Below, in pieces: positions 1 through 5,831 of a stretch of DNA of 5,831 bases. The position numbers were made by a program, and so were the translations under genes. The notes under the pieces are model-generated. The model had not been told where the DNA came from and ran no database searches. It worked only from the letters and a program-made list of their open reading frames with translations. How positions within the stretch are numbered: position 1 is the stretch's first letter; each line of letters starts with the position of its first letter. This DNA is from an uncultured Desulfobacterium sp. (lineage in GTDB: Bacteria > Desulfobacterota > Desulfobacteria > Desulfobacterales > Desulfobacteraceae), in contig CAKZLA010000347.1 in the NCBI GenBank assembly GCA_937124525.1, forward strand, positions 1-5,831, given 5' to 3'.

Positions 1-1
1 A

Positions 2-1780
2 AACGGTGACCGCCTGGTGGGTCAGACCGCCAAACGACAGGCCATTACCAATCCGGAAAACACGGTGTTTGGCGTAAAACGTCTGGTGGGCAGAAAGTTC
101 CAGTCCAAGGAGATCCAGGGCGACATCAGTGTCCTCCCCTATAAAATTGAAGCAGCATCCAACGGCGACACACGGATCAACCTCCGGGGAAAACAGCACA
201 GCCCGGCGGAAGTTTCCTCTTTTATCCTTGCCAACATCAAAAAAACAGCGGAGGAGTATCTGGGAGAAGAGGTGACAGAAGCCGTTATCACCGTTCCTGC
301 ATACTTTAACGACAGCCAGCGCCAGGCCACAAAGGATGCCGGTAAAATTGCAGGCCTTGACGTAAAGCGTATCATCAATGAGCCCACAGCCGCATCCCTT
401 GCCTATGGTCTGGACAAAAAAGGTGAAGAAAAAATCGCTGTATTTGATCTTGGCGGCGGTACCTTTGATGTCTCCATCCTTGAAATCGGCGATGGTGTAT
501 TTGAGGTAAAGTCAACCAATGGTGATACCCATCTGGGTGGTGAAGACTTTGACCTGAGGGTTATCGATTATATTGCCGATGAATTTAAGAAAGATCAGGG
601 CATTGATATCCGCAGCGACAAAATGGCGCTTCAGCGTCTGAAAGAGGCCGCAGAAAAAGCCAAGATGGAGCTCTCCACCGCCGTTGAAACCGATGTGAAC
701 CTGCCATTCATCACGGCAGATGCAAGTGGTCCCAAACATCTGGATGTCAAACTCACCCGGGCTAAATTGGAATCTCTGGTGGCCGACCTTCTGGACAATC
801 TGGCAAGACCCTGCAACCAGGCCTTGAAAGATGCCAAACTCAAACCCAGTGATATCAATGAAGTGGTGCTGGTGGGTGGCATGACCCGCATGCCCGCCGT
901 GCAGAAACGGGTGGAAGAAATTTTCGATAAAAAACCCCATAAGGGTGTAAACCCCGATGAGGTTGTTGCCATGGGTGCAGCCATCCAGGCAGGTGTGCTC
1001 CAGGGTGATGTTCACGATGTGCTCCTCCTTGATGTGACCCCACTTTCCCTTGGTATTGAAACCCTGGGCGGTGTCATGACAAAGCTCATTGAAAAGAACA
1101 CCACCATCCCCACCAAGAAGAGCCAGGTATTTTCCACTGCTGCTGACAATCAGCCCGCTGTGTCCATCCATGTACTCCAGGGAGAACGGGAAATTGCCAC
1201 CGGCAACAAGACCCTGGGTCAGTTTGAACTGTCTGAGATTCCAGCGGCACCCCGGGGCGTTCCCCAGATTGAAGTGACCTTTGACATTGATGCCAATGGT
1301 ATTGTACACGTCTCTGCCAAGGACAAAGCCACCGGAAAAGAACAGTCCATCCAGATCACGGCTGCCAGCGGTCTTTCCGAGGAAGACATCGAAAAGATGG
1401 TGAGAGATGCCGAACTCCACGCCGATGAAGACAAACAAAAGCGTGAGCTGGTGGATGCCAAAAATACGGCTGAATCCCTCATTGACCAAACCACAAAAAC
1501 TCTGAAAGAGCATGGTGACAAGATTGATGAAGCCACCAAGAAAACCATTGAAGATGGGATAGAAGCTCTCAAACAGGTCAAAGACGGTGATGATGCCCAG
1601 GCCATCAAGGAAAAAATTGAAGCATTGACCCAGGCCTCCCACAAGCTGGCAGAAGCCATGTACCAGCAGGCAGCCCAGGAAGGTGCGGCGCCTGGTGGAG
1701 AACCAGAGGCTGGGGCAGCCTCCCAGGAAGATGATGTAATGGACGCTGATTTTGAAGAAGTAAAAGACGACAAGAAGTAA
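2..1780 (+). CDS. dnaK: Chaperone protein DnaK (Hsp70), 5'-truncated by the window edge
   Basis: Cytoplasmic ATP-dependent Hsp70 chaperone, which binds exposed hydrophobic segments of client proteins and cycles with DnaJ and GrpE. The reading frame is open from base 2, giving 592 residues. Alignment by eye to E. coli DnaK places the first visible residue near position 45, so about 44 N-terminal residues, including the first phosphate loop, lie outside the window. A GTG at 17 is an internal valine codon, not the start. Visible landmarks are [11 protein letters not shown], holding the conserved ATPase lysine; VPAYFND; the phosphate-2 motif DLGGGTFD (bases 446-469); [12 protein letters not shown]; the interdomain linker [16 protein letters not shown]; the substrate-binding beta domain ([19 protein letters not shown]); a charged helical lid; and the C-terminal tail ending EEVKDDKK. 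No frameshift is seen. The expected full length of about 636 aa is normal. No dnaJ follows; tandem terminators close the unit. Confidence 0.98.
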   Translation, partial: NGDRLVGQTAKRQAITNPENTVFGVKRLVGRKFQSKEIQGDISVLPYKIEAASNGDTRINLRGKQHSPAEVSSFILANIKKTAEEYLGEEVTEAVITVPAYFNDSQRQATKDAGKIAGLDVKRIINEPTAASLAYGLDKKGEEKIAVFDLGGGTFDVSILEIGDGVFEVKSTNGDTHLGGEDFDLRVIDYIADEFKKDQGIDIRSDKMALQRLKEAAEKAKMELSTAVETDVNLPFITADASGPKHLDVKLTRAKLESLVADLLDNLARPCNQALKDAKLKPSDINEVVLVGGMTRMPAVQKRVEEIFDKKPHKGVNPDEVVAMGAAIQAGVLQGDVHDVLLLDVTPLSLGIETLGGVMTKLIEKNTTIPTKKSQVFSTAADNQPAVSIHVLQGEREIATGNKTLGQFELSEIPAAPRGVPQIEVTFDIDANGIVHVSAKDKATGKEQSIQITAASGLSEEDIEKMVRDAELHADEDKQKRELVDAKNTAESLIDQTTKTLKEHGDKIDEATKKTIEDGIEALKQVKDGDDAQAIKEKIEALTQASHKLAEAMYQQAAQEGAAPGGEPEAGAASQEDDVMDADFEEVKDDKK

Positions 1781-1805
1781 TATCTGCTTCGGCTGGATAG
1801 TTTTT
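1781..1805 (+). terminator. Intrinsic terminator 1 after dnaK (UUCG tetraloop hairpin)
   Basis: Directly after the dnaK stop codon, TATCTGC (1781-1787) pairs with GCTGGATA (1792-1799) around a TTCG loop closed by C-G. There is one bulged T (1794) and one G-U pair. A run of five T follows at 1801-1805, after a single G. The C(UUCG)G loop is a known extra-stable tetraloop. The stem is short, so on its own this may be a moderate terminator. Confidence 0.65.
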
Positions 1806-1806
1806 C

Positions 1807-1849
1807 ATAAAAATCCCGCTGTGCACCTGGTGCACAGCGGGATTTTTAT
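1807..1849. terminator. Intrinsic terminator 2 after dnaK: perfect 43-nt odd palindrome
   Basis: The arms 1807-1827 and 1829-1849 are perfectly complementary over 21 bp around a single central T (1828). The GC-rich core is CCCGCTGTGCACC / GGTGCACAGCGGG, and the outer part is A5 on the left and T5 on the right. As RNA it would form a stem of about 18-20 bp with a 3-5 nt loop, ending in a U tract. Because both the A and T tracts are present, it could terminate transcription in either direction. It lies 26 bp past the dnaK stop and isolates dnaK from the next + strand unit. Confidence 0.85.
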
Positions 1850-1953
1850 ATATACTCTCTGCATTTACCAGAATTGATCACAACAAACATCTTTACACGG
1901 TGGACACATTAACCCTGCCACACCACCAATAAAATTCACACAGGAATCCCACC

Positions 1954-3543
1954 ATGATCATCACCGAAATCCTGGCAAGGAACAGCCGACTTTATAAAAA
2001 CGACATTGCCCTGGTTGAAAGGTCTCCCCAGGAAAACATACGCCGGGAAATCACCTGGAATGATTTTTACCAGGACGCCAACCGCATGGCCAATGCATTG
2101 GTGAAAAAAGGCATTCAAAAGGGAGATGGGGTTGTCCAGCTCATGACCAATAGTCTTGAGTGGCTTCCCATCTATTTTGGCATTCTCAGCACCGGTGCCT
2201 GGGCTGTTCCCCTTAATTTCAGGTTTGAGGCCGATAAGATACGACTGTGCACTGAAGTCTCCGAGGCCAAGATATTCATTTTCGGTGAAGAGTTCATTGA
2301 AAGACTGGAAGGCATTCGAACGATTCTTGAAACCACCGTGCACACCTGGATTTTCACAGGGCCTGTGGACTTGTGCCCCGATTACGCCATTCCCTATGGC
2401 GCATTTATTCAATCTGCCAACCCGGAGGCCCCTCCCCAGGTCCCCATTTCCATTGAAGATGATGCTGCCCTTTATTTTACATCAGGTACCACCGGTACCC
2501 CCAAGGCTGTTCTATTGACCCACAGAAACCTTGAGCATGCCTGCTACATTGAAAATAATCATCACAAACAGACCCGGGAAGATGTGTTTCTGTGCATCCC
2601 GCCTCTGTACCACACCGGGGCAAAAATGCACTGGTTTGGCAGTTTTCTGGTGGGGGGCAAATCTGTCATACTAAAGGGTGTCCGTCCAGAATGGATAATG
2701 GAAGCCGTGTCCGATGAAGGTGCCACCATAGTATGGTTGCTGGTGCCCTGGGCCCATGACATCCTCATTGCCTTTGAGCGGAACCTCATTGATTTTTCCA
2801 CATACAAACTGGATCAATGGCGACTTATGCACATTGGTGCCCAGCCGGTTCCGCCTTCTTTGATCAAGGAGTGGAAAGAATATTTCCCTGGCCATAGCTA
2901 TGATACCAACTATGGGCTCACGGAATCCACGGGTCCGGGCTGTGTTCACCTTGGCATGGATAATGATCACAAGGTAGGCGCCATCGGAAAAGCAGGTTTT
3001 GACTGGGAGGCTCGCATTGTGGACGGCTCAGGCAATCAACTGCCCCCCGGAGAAAGTGGAGAACTCATTATCAGGGGCCCCGGTGTGATGAAATGTTATT
3101 ATAAAAACCCCGAAGCCACGGCAGACACCCTGAAAAACGGATGGCTTCACACCGGTGACATTGCCAGGAGGGACAAGGATGGATTTATTTTCCTGGTGGA
3201 CCGAAAAAAAGATGTGATCATCTGCGGCGGAGAAAATATATTCCCCGTTGAGATTGAACATTTTTTCATGCAGAATAAGAAAATCCAGGACATTGGTGTC
3301 ATAGGCATTCCCGATGAACGGTTGGGTGAAATCCCCGCAGGAATCATTGCCATCAAGTCAGGTATGGAACTGACAAAGAATGAAGTCAAAACCTTTGGGC
3401 TGGGATTGCCACGGTATAAGCGGCTGAAAAAAATTATATTTGCAGATGTTCCCAGAAACGCCACGGGTAAAATTGAAAAACCAAAACTTAGACGTCTCTA
3501 TGCCAAGGATACCCGGAAAGATATCAACAAATTGGTCCGATAA
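1954..3543 (+). CDS. AMP-forming acyl-CoA synthetase (ANL superfamily), substrate unknown
   Basis: Predicted to activate a carboxylic acid with ATP to an acyl-AMP and then transfer it to CoA; probably cytoplasmic, with no signal peptide or clear membrane segment. At 529 aa it is normal length for the family. Core motifs in order: P-loop TSGTTGTPK (residues 176-184), YHTGAKMHW acyl-pocket region, YGLTES (320-325), TGD (400-402), the DRKKD hinge (416-420), GGENIFPVE (425-433), and PRNATGK with the catalytic lysine at K506. All key residues are present, so it should be active. The start ATG is supported by AGGA at 1942-1945, 8 nt upstream. Only 17 bp separate it from lolA, implying co-transcription. 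The family covers medium- and long-chain fatty, aryl and other acids, and the substrate cannot be read from sequence by eye. The C-terminal style resembles ligases of sulfate-reducing bacteria (inference). Confidence 0.93.
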   Translation: MIITEILARNSRLYKNDIALVERSPQENIRREITWNDFYQDANRMANALVKKGIQKGDGVVQLMTNSLEWLPIYFGILSTGAWAVPLNFRFEADKIRLCTEVSEAKIFIFGEEFIERLEGIRTILETTVHTWIFTGPVDLCPDYAIPYGAFIQSANPEAPPQVPISIEDDAALYFTSGTTGTPKAVLLTHRNLEHACYIENNHHKQTREDVFLCIPPLYHTGAKMHWFGSFLVGGKSVILKGVRPEWIMEAVSDEGATIVWLLVPWAHDILIAFERNLIDFSTYKLDQWRLMHIGAQPVPPSLIKEWKEYFPGHSYDTNYGLTESTGPGCVHLGMDNDHKVGAIGKAGFDWEARIVDGSGNQLPPGESGELIIRGPGVMKCYYKNPEATADTLKNGWLHTGDIARRDKDGFIFLVDRKKDVIICGGENIFPVEIEHFFMQNKKIQDIGVIGIPDERLGEIPAGIIAIKSGMELTKNEVKTFGLGLPRYKRLKKIIFADVPRNATGKIEKPKLRRLYAKDTRKDINKLVR

Positions 3544-3544
3544 A

Positions 3545-3555
3545 AGAGGAAAGGG
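3545..3555 (+). promoter_or_regulatory. Ribosome binding region of lolA
   Basis: A purine stretch, AGAGGAAAGGG, starts one base after the stop of the acyl-CoA synthetase gene. It offers two Shine-Dalgarno registers, AGAGGA (10 nt from the ATG) and AAGG (6 nt from the ATG). It fixes the lolA start at 3561 and fits translation from a shared mRNA. Confidence 0.75.
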
Positions 3556-3560
3556 ATACC

Positions 3561-4229
3561 ATGAAAAAAAAAATATTTTTTCTCATCCTGTTGCTTGGTT
3601 GCTTCATTGGCATCAATGATTTTCATCCCAAGGAGGCCCGGGCTGACACACCGGGGACCCAGGAAATCCTGAATCGCATGGAAAAAAAATATGCGGGTAA
3701 TGATTTCAGTGCAGATTTTCATCAGGTATCCACCCTGACGGCCCTGGAAATAACAGAAACCGCTTCGGGAAAAGTCTTTTTCAGCCATCCCGGTAAAATG
3801 CGCTGGGAATATCTTGTACCCACCCAGCACCAGATAATCTCCAATGGAACCAGTCTGTGGATTTACCGTCCCAATGAAAACCAGGTGGTCAGGGGAGATG
3901 CCCAGGCCTTTTTTAACTCAGGGGCAGGGGGCGCTTTTTTATCCAATATCTCCCTTGTCAGAGAAAGATACAACGCTCGCATTGAAAACAATGGGGCCGA
4001 TACCGATCATATCACCTTGATTTTGGAACCCAAAAAAGAATCTCCTGATATTAAATCTATTCGTATTCGAATTTTAAAAATAAATGACCACATTGTACAG
4101 GTCACTACCTACAACCCCTACGGTGACACGACCACATTGGACTTCTGGAATATTGTATTTAAAAGAATAGACATGTCAATGTTTGAATTCACCACTCCGG
4201 ATGGCGTGGATTTAATTGAGATGAATTAA
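3561..4229 (+). CDS. lolA: Outer-membrane lipoprotein carrier protein LolA
   Basis: Periplasmic chaperone that receives lipoproteins released by the LolCDE ABC transporter and carries them to the outer membrane. The protein has 222 aa. An N-terminal signal sequence has a KKK n-region and a hydrophobic core at residues 5-18. The likely cleavage is after ARA (26-28), giving a mature protein of about 194 aa, close to the roughly 180 aa of E. coli LolA. LolA-family landmarks follow: DFSADFHQVS (48-57), SGKVFFSHPGKMRWEY (69-84), NGTSLWIYRPNENQV (95-109), and the closing FEFTTPDGVDLIE (208-220), equivalent to the FTFTPPQGV strand of E. coli LolA. It is the second gene of a unit with an acyl-CoA synthetase, an unusual partner. 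Codons 2-5 contain a run of ten A. An LLGC sequence (11-14) is a weak lipobox, so a lipoprotein form cannot be fully excluded. Confidence 0.9.
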   Translation: MKKKIFFLILLLGCFIGINDFHPKEARADTPGTQEILNRMEKKYAGNDFSADFHQVSTLTALEITETASGKVFFSHPGKMRWEYLVPTQHQIISNGTSLWIYRPNENQVVRGDAQAFFNSGAGGAFLSNISLVRERYNARIENNGADTDHITLILEPKKESPDIKSIRIRILKINDHIVQVTTYNPYGDTTTLDFWNIVFKRIDMSMFEFTTPDGVDLIEMN

Positions 4230-4360
4230 GATTGGGGGAGAAATAACCTGAAGATGTAAACCCAAGAAAATCGTTTTTTTATGTTCACAGACATTGGGGA
4301 GGGGGGCAGCCCCAAAAACTTGATGATCCAATAAATAGCCATTCAGGAAAAAAGCGAGGG

Positions 4361-4407
4361 AATCAACCGGGGGACTTGAATAAATGCCTTCAAGCCCCCT
4401 AATCAAC
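4361..4407. repeat. 7-bp direct repeat AATCAAC bracketing the hairpin
   Basis: AATCAAC occurs at 4361-4367 and again at 4401-4407, exactly 40 bp apart, on either side of the bulged hairpin with only one base between each copy and the stem. The arrangement resembles a small inserted hairpin element with a target duplication, but at 7 bp it could be chance. Confidence 0.35.
4369..4399. other. Bulged hairpin in convergent intergenic gap
   Basis: GGGGG (4369-4373), a bulged A and CTTGAA (4375-4380) pair with TTCAAG (4389-4394) and CCCCC (4395-4399) around an 8-nt loop. This gives 11 bp with one bulge. No T tract follows directly on either strand; on the minus strand a T6 run appears only 15 nt after the stem (4348-4353). 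It may stabilise or end the yebC mRNA, but it is not a canonical terminator. The rest of the 228-bp gap (4230-4457) holds G-rich runs and no gene that I can support. Confidence 0.45.
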
Positions 4408-4457
4408 AGCGCTTGTTAATGGATCACCCATCAGATCTTTTTGATTGATGAATTTAA

Positions 4458-5201
4458 CTACATGGCATTGAAAACGTCATCGGAGATGTCAGCATTGGTA
4501 TAAAACTTTTGGATATCATCACAATCATCCAGGGCCTCCATGAACCGGATCATCTGCTCCGCCTCTTTTCCTTCCAATTCTGTCTGGGTCTGGGGAATCA
4601 TGGTTACTTCAGCCATATTATATTTAATTTCAGCCGCATCCACCGCCTCTTTTACCGCCTCAAAATCTTCCGGCTCTGTGATTATCTCAAAGCAATCCCC
4701 TTCATCCTTTACATCTTCGGCACCTGCTTCCAGACCCACCTCCATGAGTGTGTCTTCATCGGAATCTGATTTATCCACCGAGATCAAACCCTTTTTATCA
4801 AACATCCAGGAAACACAGCCATCGGTTCCAATGTTTCCGCCTGCCTTGCTGAAAATATATCGAACATCGGCAATGGTTCGATTTCGGTTGTCCGTGAGAC
4901 ATTCCACCAGCACAGCCACACCCCCCGGGCCATATCCTTCATAGAGGATCTCTTCATAATCCACCCCTTCCAGCTCGCCTGTACCCTTTTTAATGGCCCG
5001 CTCCAGATTATCCTTGGGCATATTCTGGGATTTGGCTGCAGCAACGGCAGTTCTGAGACGGGGGTTGGAATCCGGATCTCCCCCCCCCATTCTGGCAGCA
5101 ACGGTGATTTCCTTGATGAGCTTGGTAAAAATCTTACCGCGCTTGGCATCTGCGGCCCCTTTTTTATGTTTAATGGTCGACCATTTACTATGTCCTGACA
5201 T
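4458..5201 (-). CDS. yebC: YebC/PmpR (TACO1) family protein
   Basis: Highly conserved cytoplasmic protein of 247 aa, the standard family length. Members were first described as DNA-binding transcription regulators (PmpR). The family, including mitochondrial TACO1, is now also linked to translation elongation, easing stalls such as those at proline runs. The roles are family knowledge, not visible here. Diagnostic segments are GHSKW (3-7), the Lys/Arg-rich N-terminal helices through [19 protein letters not shown] (38-43), PRLR (47-50), [14 protein letters not shown] (60-73), [23 protein letters not shown] (from residue 87), and an acidic C-terminal part. The start is fixed by the MSGHSKW motif and a perfect Shine-Dalgarno. 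It is downstream of rlmE with a 20-bp gap, so the two are very likely co-transcribed leftward. The common partner ruvC is not next to it on this side. A nine-G run encodes the conserved MGGGD segment. Confidence 0.97.
   Translation of the reverse strand: MSGHSKWSTIKHKKGAADAKRGKIFTKLIKEITVAARMGGGDPDSNPRLRTAVAAAKSQNMPKDNLERAIKKGTGELEGVDYEEILYEGYGPGGVAVLVECLTDNRNRTIADVRYIFSKAGGNIGTDGCVSWMFDKKGLISVDKSDSDEDTLMEVGLEAGAEDVKDEGDCFEIITEPEDFEAVKEAVDAAEIKYNMAEVTMIPQTQTELEGKEAEQMIRFMEALDDCDDIQKFYTNADISDDVFNAM
5080..5088 (-). repeat. Homopolymer G9 tract (coding strand) inside yebC
   Basis: Nine consecutive C on the + strand read as ATG GGG GGG GGA GAT on the coding strand, giving M-G-G-G-D at residues 38-42. 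The frame is intact and the amino acids match the conserved family motif, so the tract length here is the functional one. Confidence 0.9.
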
Positions 5202-5209
5202 GATTATCT

Positions 5210-5215
5210 CCTCCT
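5210..5215 (-). promoter_or_regulatory. Consensus Shine-Dalgarno of yebC
   Basis: On the minus strand, AGGAGG lies 8 nt before the yebC ATG and falls wholly within the 20-bp gap after the rlmE stop. It sits in a GAGGAGGAG context. It decides the yebC start and predicts strong independent initiation on the shared transcript. Confidence 0.88.
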
Positions 5216-5221
5216 CAACTA

Positions 5222-5831
5222 TTATTTTTTATTCAAACCTATAATATATATCTCTTTACTTGATTTTCTGCAACTTTCCGGCTTAAAGATTTTATGCTGT
5301 TTAAAATGCTGCTGTACCTCTTTTTCAAAAACTTTAAACTCCCCGCCCTGGAAGATTTTACAGACAAAATGACCACCGGGCCCGAGCAGCTCCAGTGCCT
5401 TTGAAAGGGCAGCCTCACACAGGGCCTGGGATCTTAAGGCATCAATGTCTTTTCGACCCGTGGTGGCCGGGGCCATGTCACTTAATACGGCATCATAGCT
5501 TTTCCCTTCAGGGGCAGCAATATTTTCATCCATGTCAAAAATATCCCCCACATGGGCCACGGCATTCCCTGGAAGTGTAACTTCAACGGCTTTAAGGTCA
5601 ATGCCATGGGCTCTTCCGGCATTGCCCACTGTTTTGGCAACATATATGAGCCATGAACCCGGGGCACACCCCAGATCAAGCACGGTATCCCCTTTTTTTA
5701 ACACCCTGAATTTTTTCTGTATCTCCATCAATTTATATACAGAACGGGCCGGATAATTTTCTGCTTTGGCCTTGTGGGTGAGATGATCTGCCCATTGGGT
5801 GCCTTTTTTACCTTTAGTCTTTTTTTGTACC
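5222..5831 (-). CDS. rlmE: 23S rRNA (uridine-2'-O-)-methyltransferase RlmE (FtsJ/RrmJ), 5'-truncated by the window edge
   Basis: SAM-dependent enzyme that 2'-O-methylates U2552 in the A-loop of 23S rRNA during late 50S assembly. The frame stays open to the right edge, giving 202 residues against 209 in E. coli, so only a few N-terminal residues and the start codon are missing. In-frame TTG (5731) and ATG (5728) are too late to be the start: they would remove the conserved W-A-D-H N-terminus and the first catalytic residue. Numbering from the first full codon in the window, the SAM motif DLGCAPGSW is at 52-60. The K-D-K-E tetrad of the family is complete: K33 (RSVYK), D118 (LSDMAP), K158 (FVCKIFQGG) and E193 (SKEIYII). 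It ends 20 bp before yebC, which it probably shares an mRNA with. In E. coli rlmE pairs instead with ftsH, which is not seen here. The promoter lies outside the window. Confidence 0.96.
   Translation of the reverse strand, partial: VQKKTKGKKGTQWADHLTHKAKAENYPARSVYKLMEIQKKFRVLKKGDTVLDLGCAPGSWLIYVAKTVGNAGRAHGIDLKAVEVTLPGNAVAHVGDIFDMDENIAAPEGKSYDAVLSDMAPATTGRKDIDALRSQALCEAALSKALELLGPGGHFVCKIFQGGEFKVFEKEVQQHFKQHKIFKPESCRKSSKEIYIIGLNKK

Noticed and set aside
512..1642. A 376-codon open frame on the minus strand opposite dnaK, plus another at 1219-1773
   Set aside because: Long open frames antisense to hsp70/dnaK are a known by-product of its codon bias. The translations show no family I recognise, and there is no convincing Shine-Dalgarno or operon context. 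The plus strand is unmistakably DnaK.
1851..1953. Promoter for the acyl-CoA synthetase-lolA unit (TATACT at 1851-1856, TGGACA at 1901-1906, TTTACA at 1892-1897, TAAAAT at 1930-1935)
   Set aside because: No pair of boxes has a 16-18 bp spacer. TGGACA to TAAAAT is 23 bp, and the -35 position for TATACT would fall in the terminator stem. I also tested the TGG...TGC spacing for a sigma-54 site and it does not fit. A promoter probably lies here but I cannot place it.
1931..1956. Resemblance of AATTCACACAGGAA...ATG to the E. coli lacZ leader (vector contamination?)
   Set aside because: The similarity covers only the short Shine-Dalgarno neighbourhood and breaks on both sides. The sequence runs straight into a native-looking ligase gene.
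4293..4332. G-quadruplex or riboswitch in the G-rich part of the convergent gap
   Set aside because: There are only two adjacent G runs here, no third and fourth run close by, and no recognisable riboswitch core. The location downstream of both genes also argues against a leader element.
4212..4406. A 64-codon minus-strand open frame between lolA and yebC
   Set aside because: It overlaps the lolA 3' end and the G-rich hairpin region, has no good ribosome binding site, and its translation is unlike any family I know. It is most likely a chance frame.
5222..5731. rlmE starting at TTG 5731 or ATG 5728
   Set aside because: Either start would drop the catalytic lysine of the K-D-K-E tetrad and the conserved N-terminal W-A-D-H segment, while the frame stays open to the window edge.

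Overview
The window holds five genes from a Gram-negative bacterium. All five look like ordinary chromosomal genes. I found no mobile element, CRISPR array, tRNA or rRNA, and nothing that amounts to a new system. A LolA-type lipoprotein carrier indicates a cell with an outer membrane, and DnaK is of proteobacterial type. The acyl-CoA ligase has a C-terminal style (PRNATGKIEKPKLR) that I associate with Desulfobacteraceae-like sulfate reducers. Moderate GC content fits that group, so the best guess is Desulfobacterota (Deltaproteobacteria). This is an inference from family resemblance.

Layout, left to right. (1) The 3' part of dnaK (+), entering at the left edge with about 44 N-terminal residues missing. 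It is followed by two tandem intrinsic terminators: a short hairpin with a UUCG loop, then a perfect 43-nt odd palindrome. (2) A 173-bp gap (1781-1953) containing those terminators and no convincing promoter. (3) A two-gene unit on +: an AMP-forming acyl-CoA synthetase (1954-3543), then lolA (3561-4229) 17 bp downstream. (4) A 228-bp convergent gap (4230-4457) with G-rich tracts and a bulged hairpin bracketed by a 7-bp direct repeat, but no textbook terminator for either side. (5) A leftward pair on -: rlmE (cut by the right edge), then yebC, separated by 20 bp that contain a consensus Shine-Dalgarno.

Functionally there are three blocks: protein folding (DnaK); lipid or acyl activation beside lipoprotein export to the outer membrane (acyl-CoA ligase + LolA); and ribosome function (RlmE methylates the 23S rRNA A-loop, and YebC/TACO1 proteins act in translation elongation or as regulators). 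The two operon pairings are the more interesting context observations. The remaining findings are sequence-level details: homopolymer tracts inside coding starts or conserved motifs, an ambiguous signal peptide on LolA, and RNA structure in the gaps.
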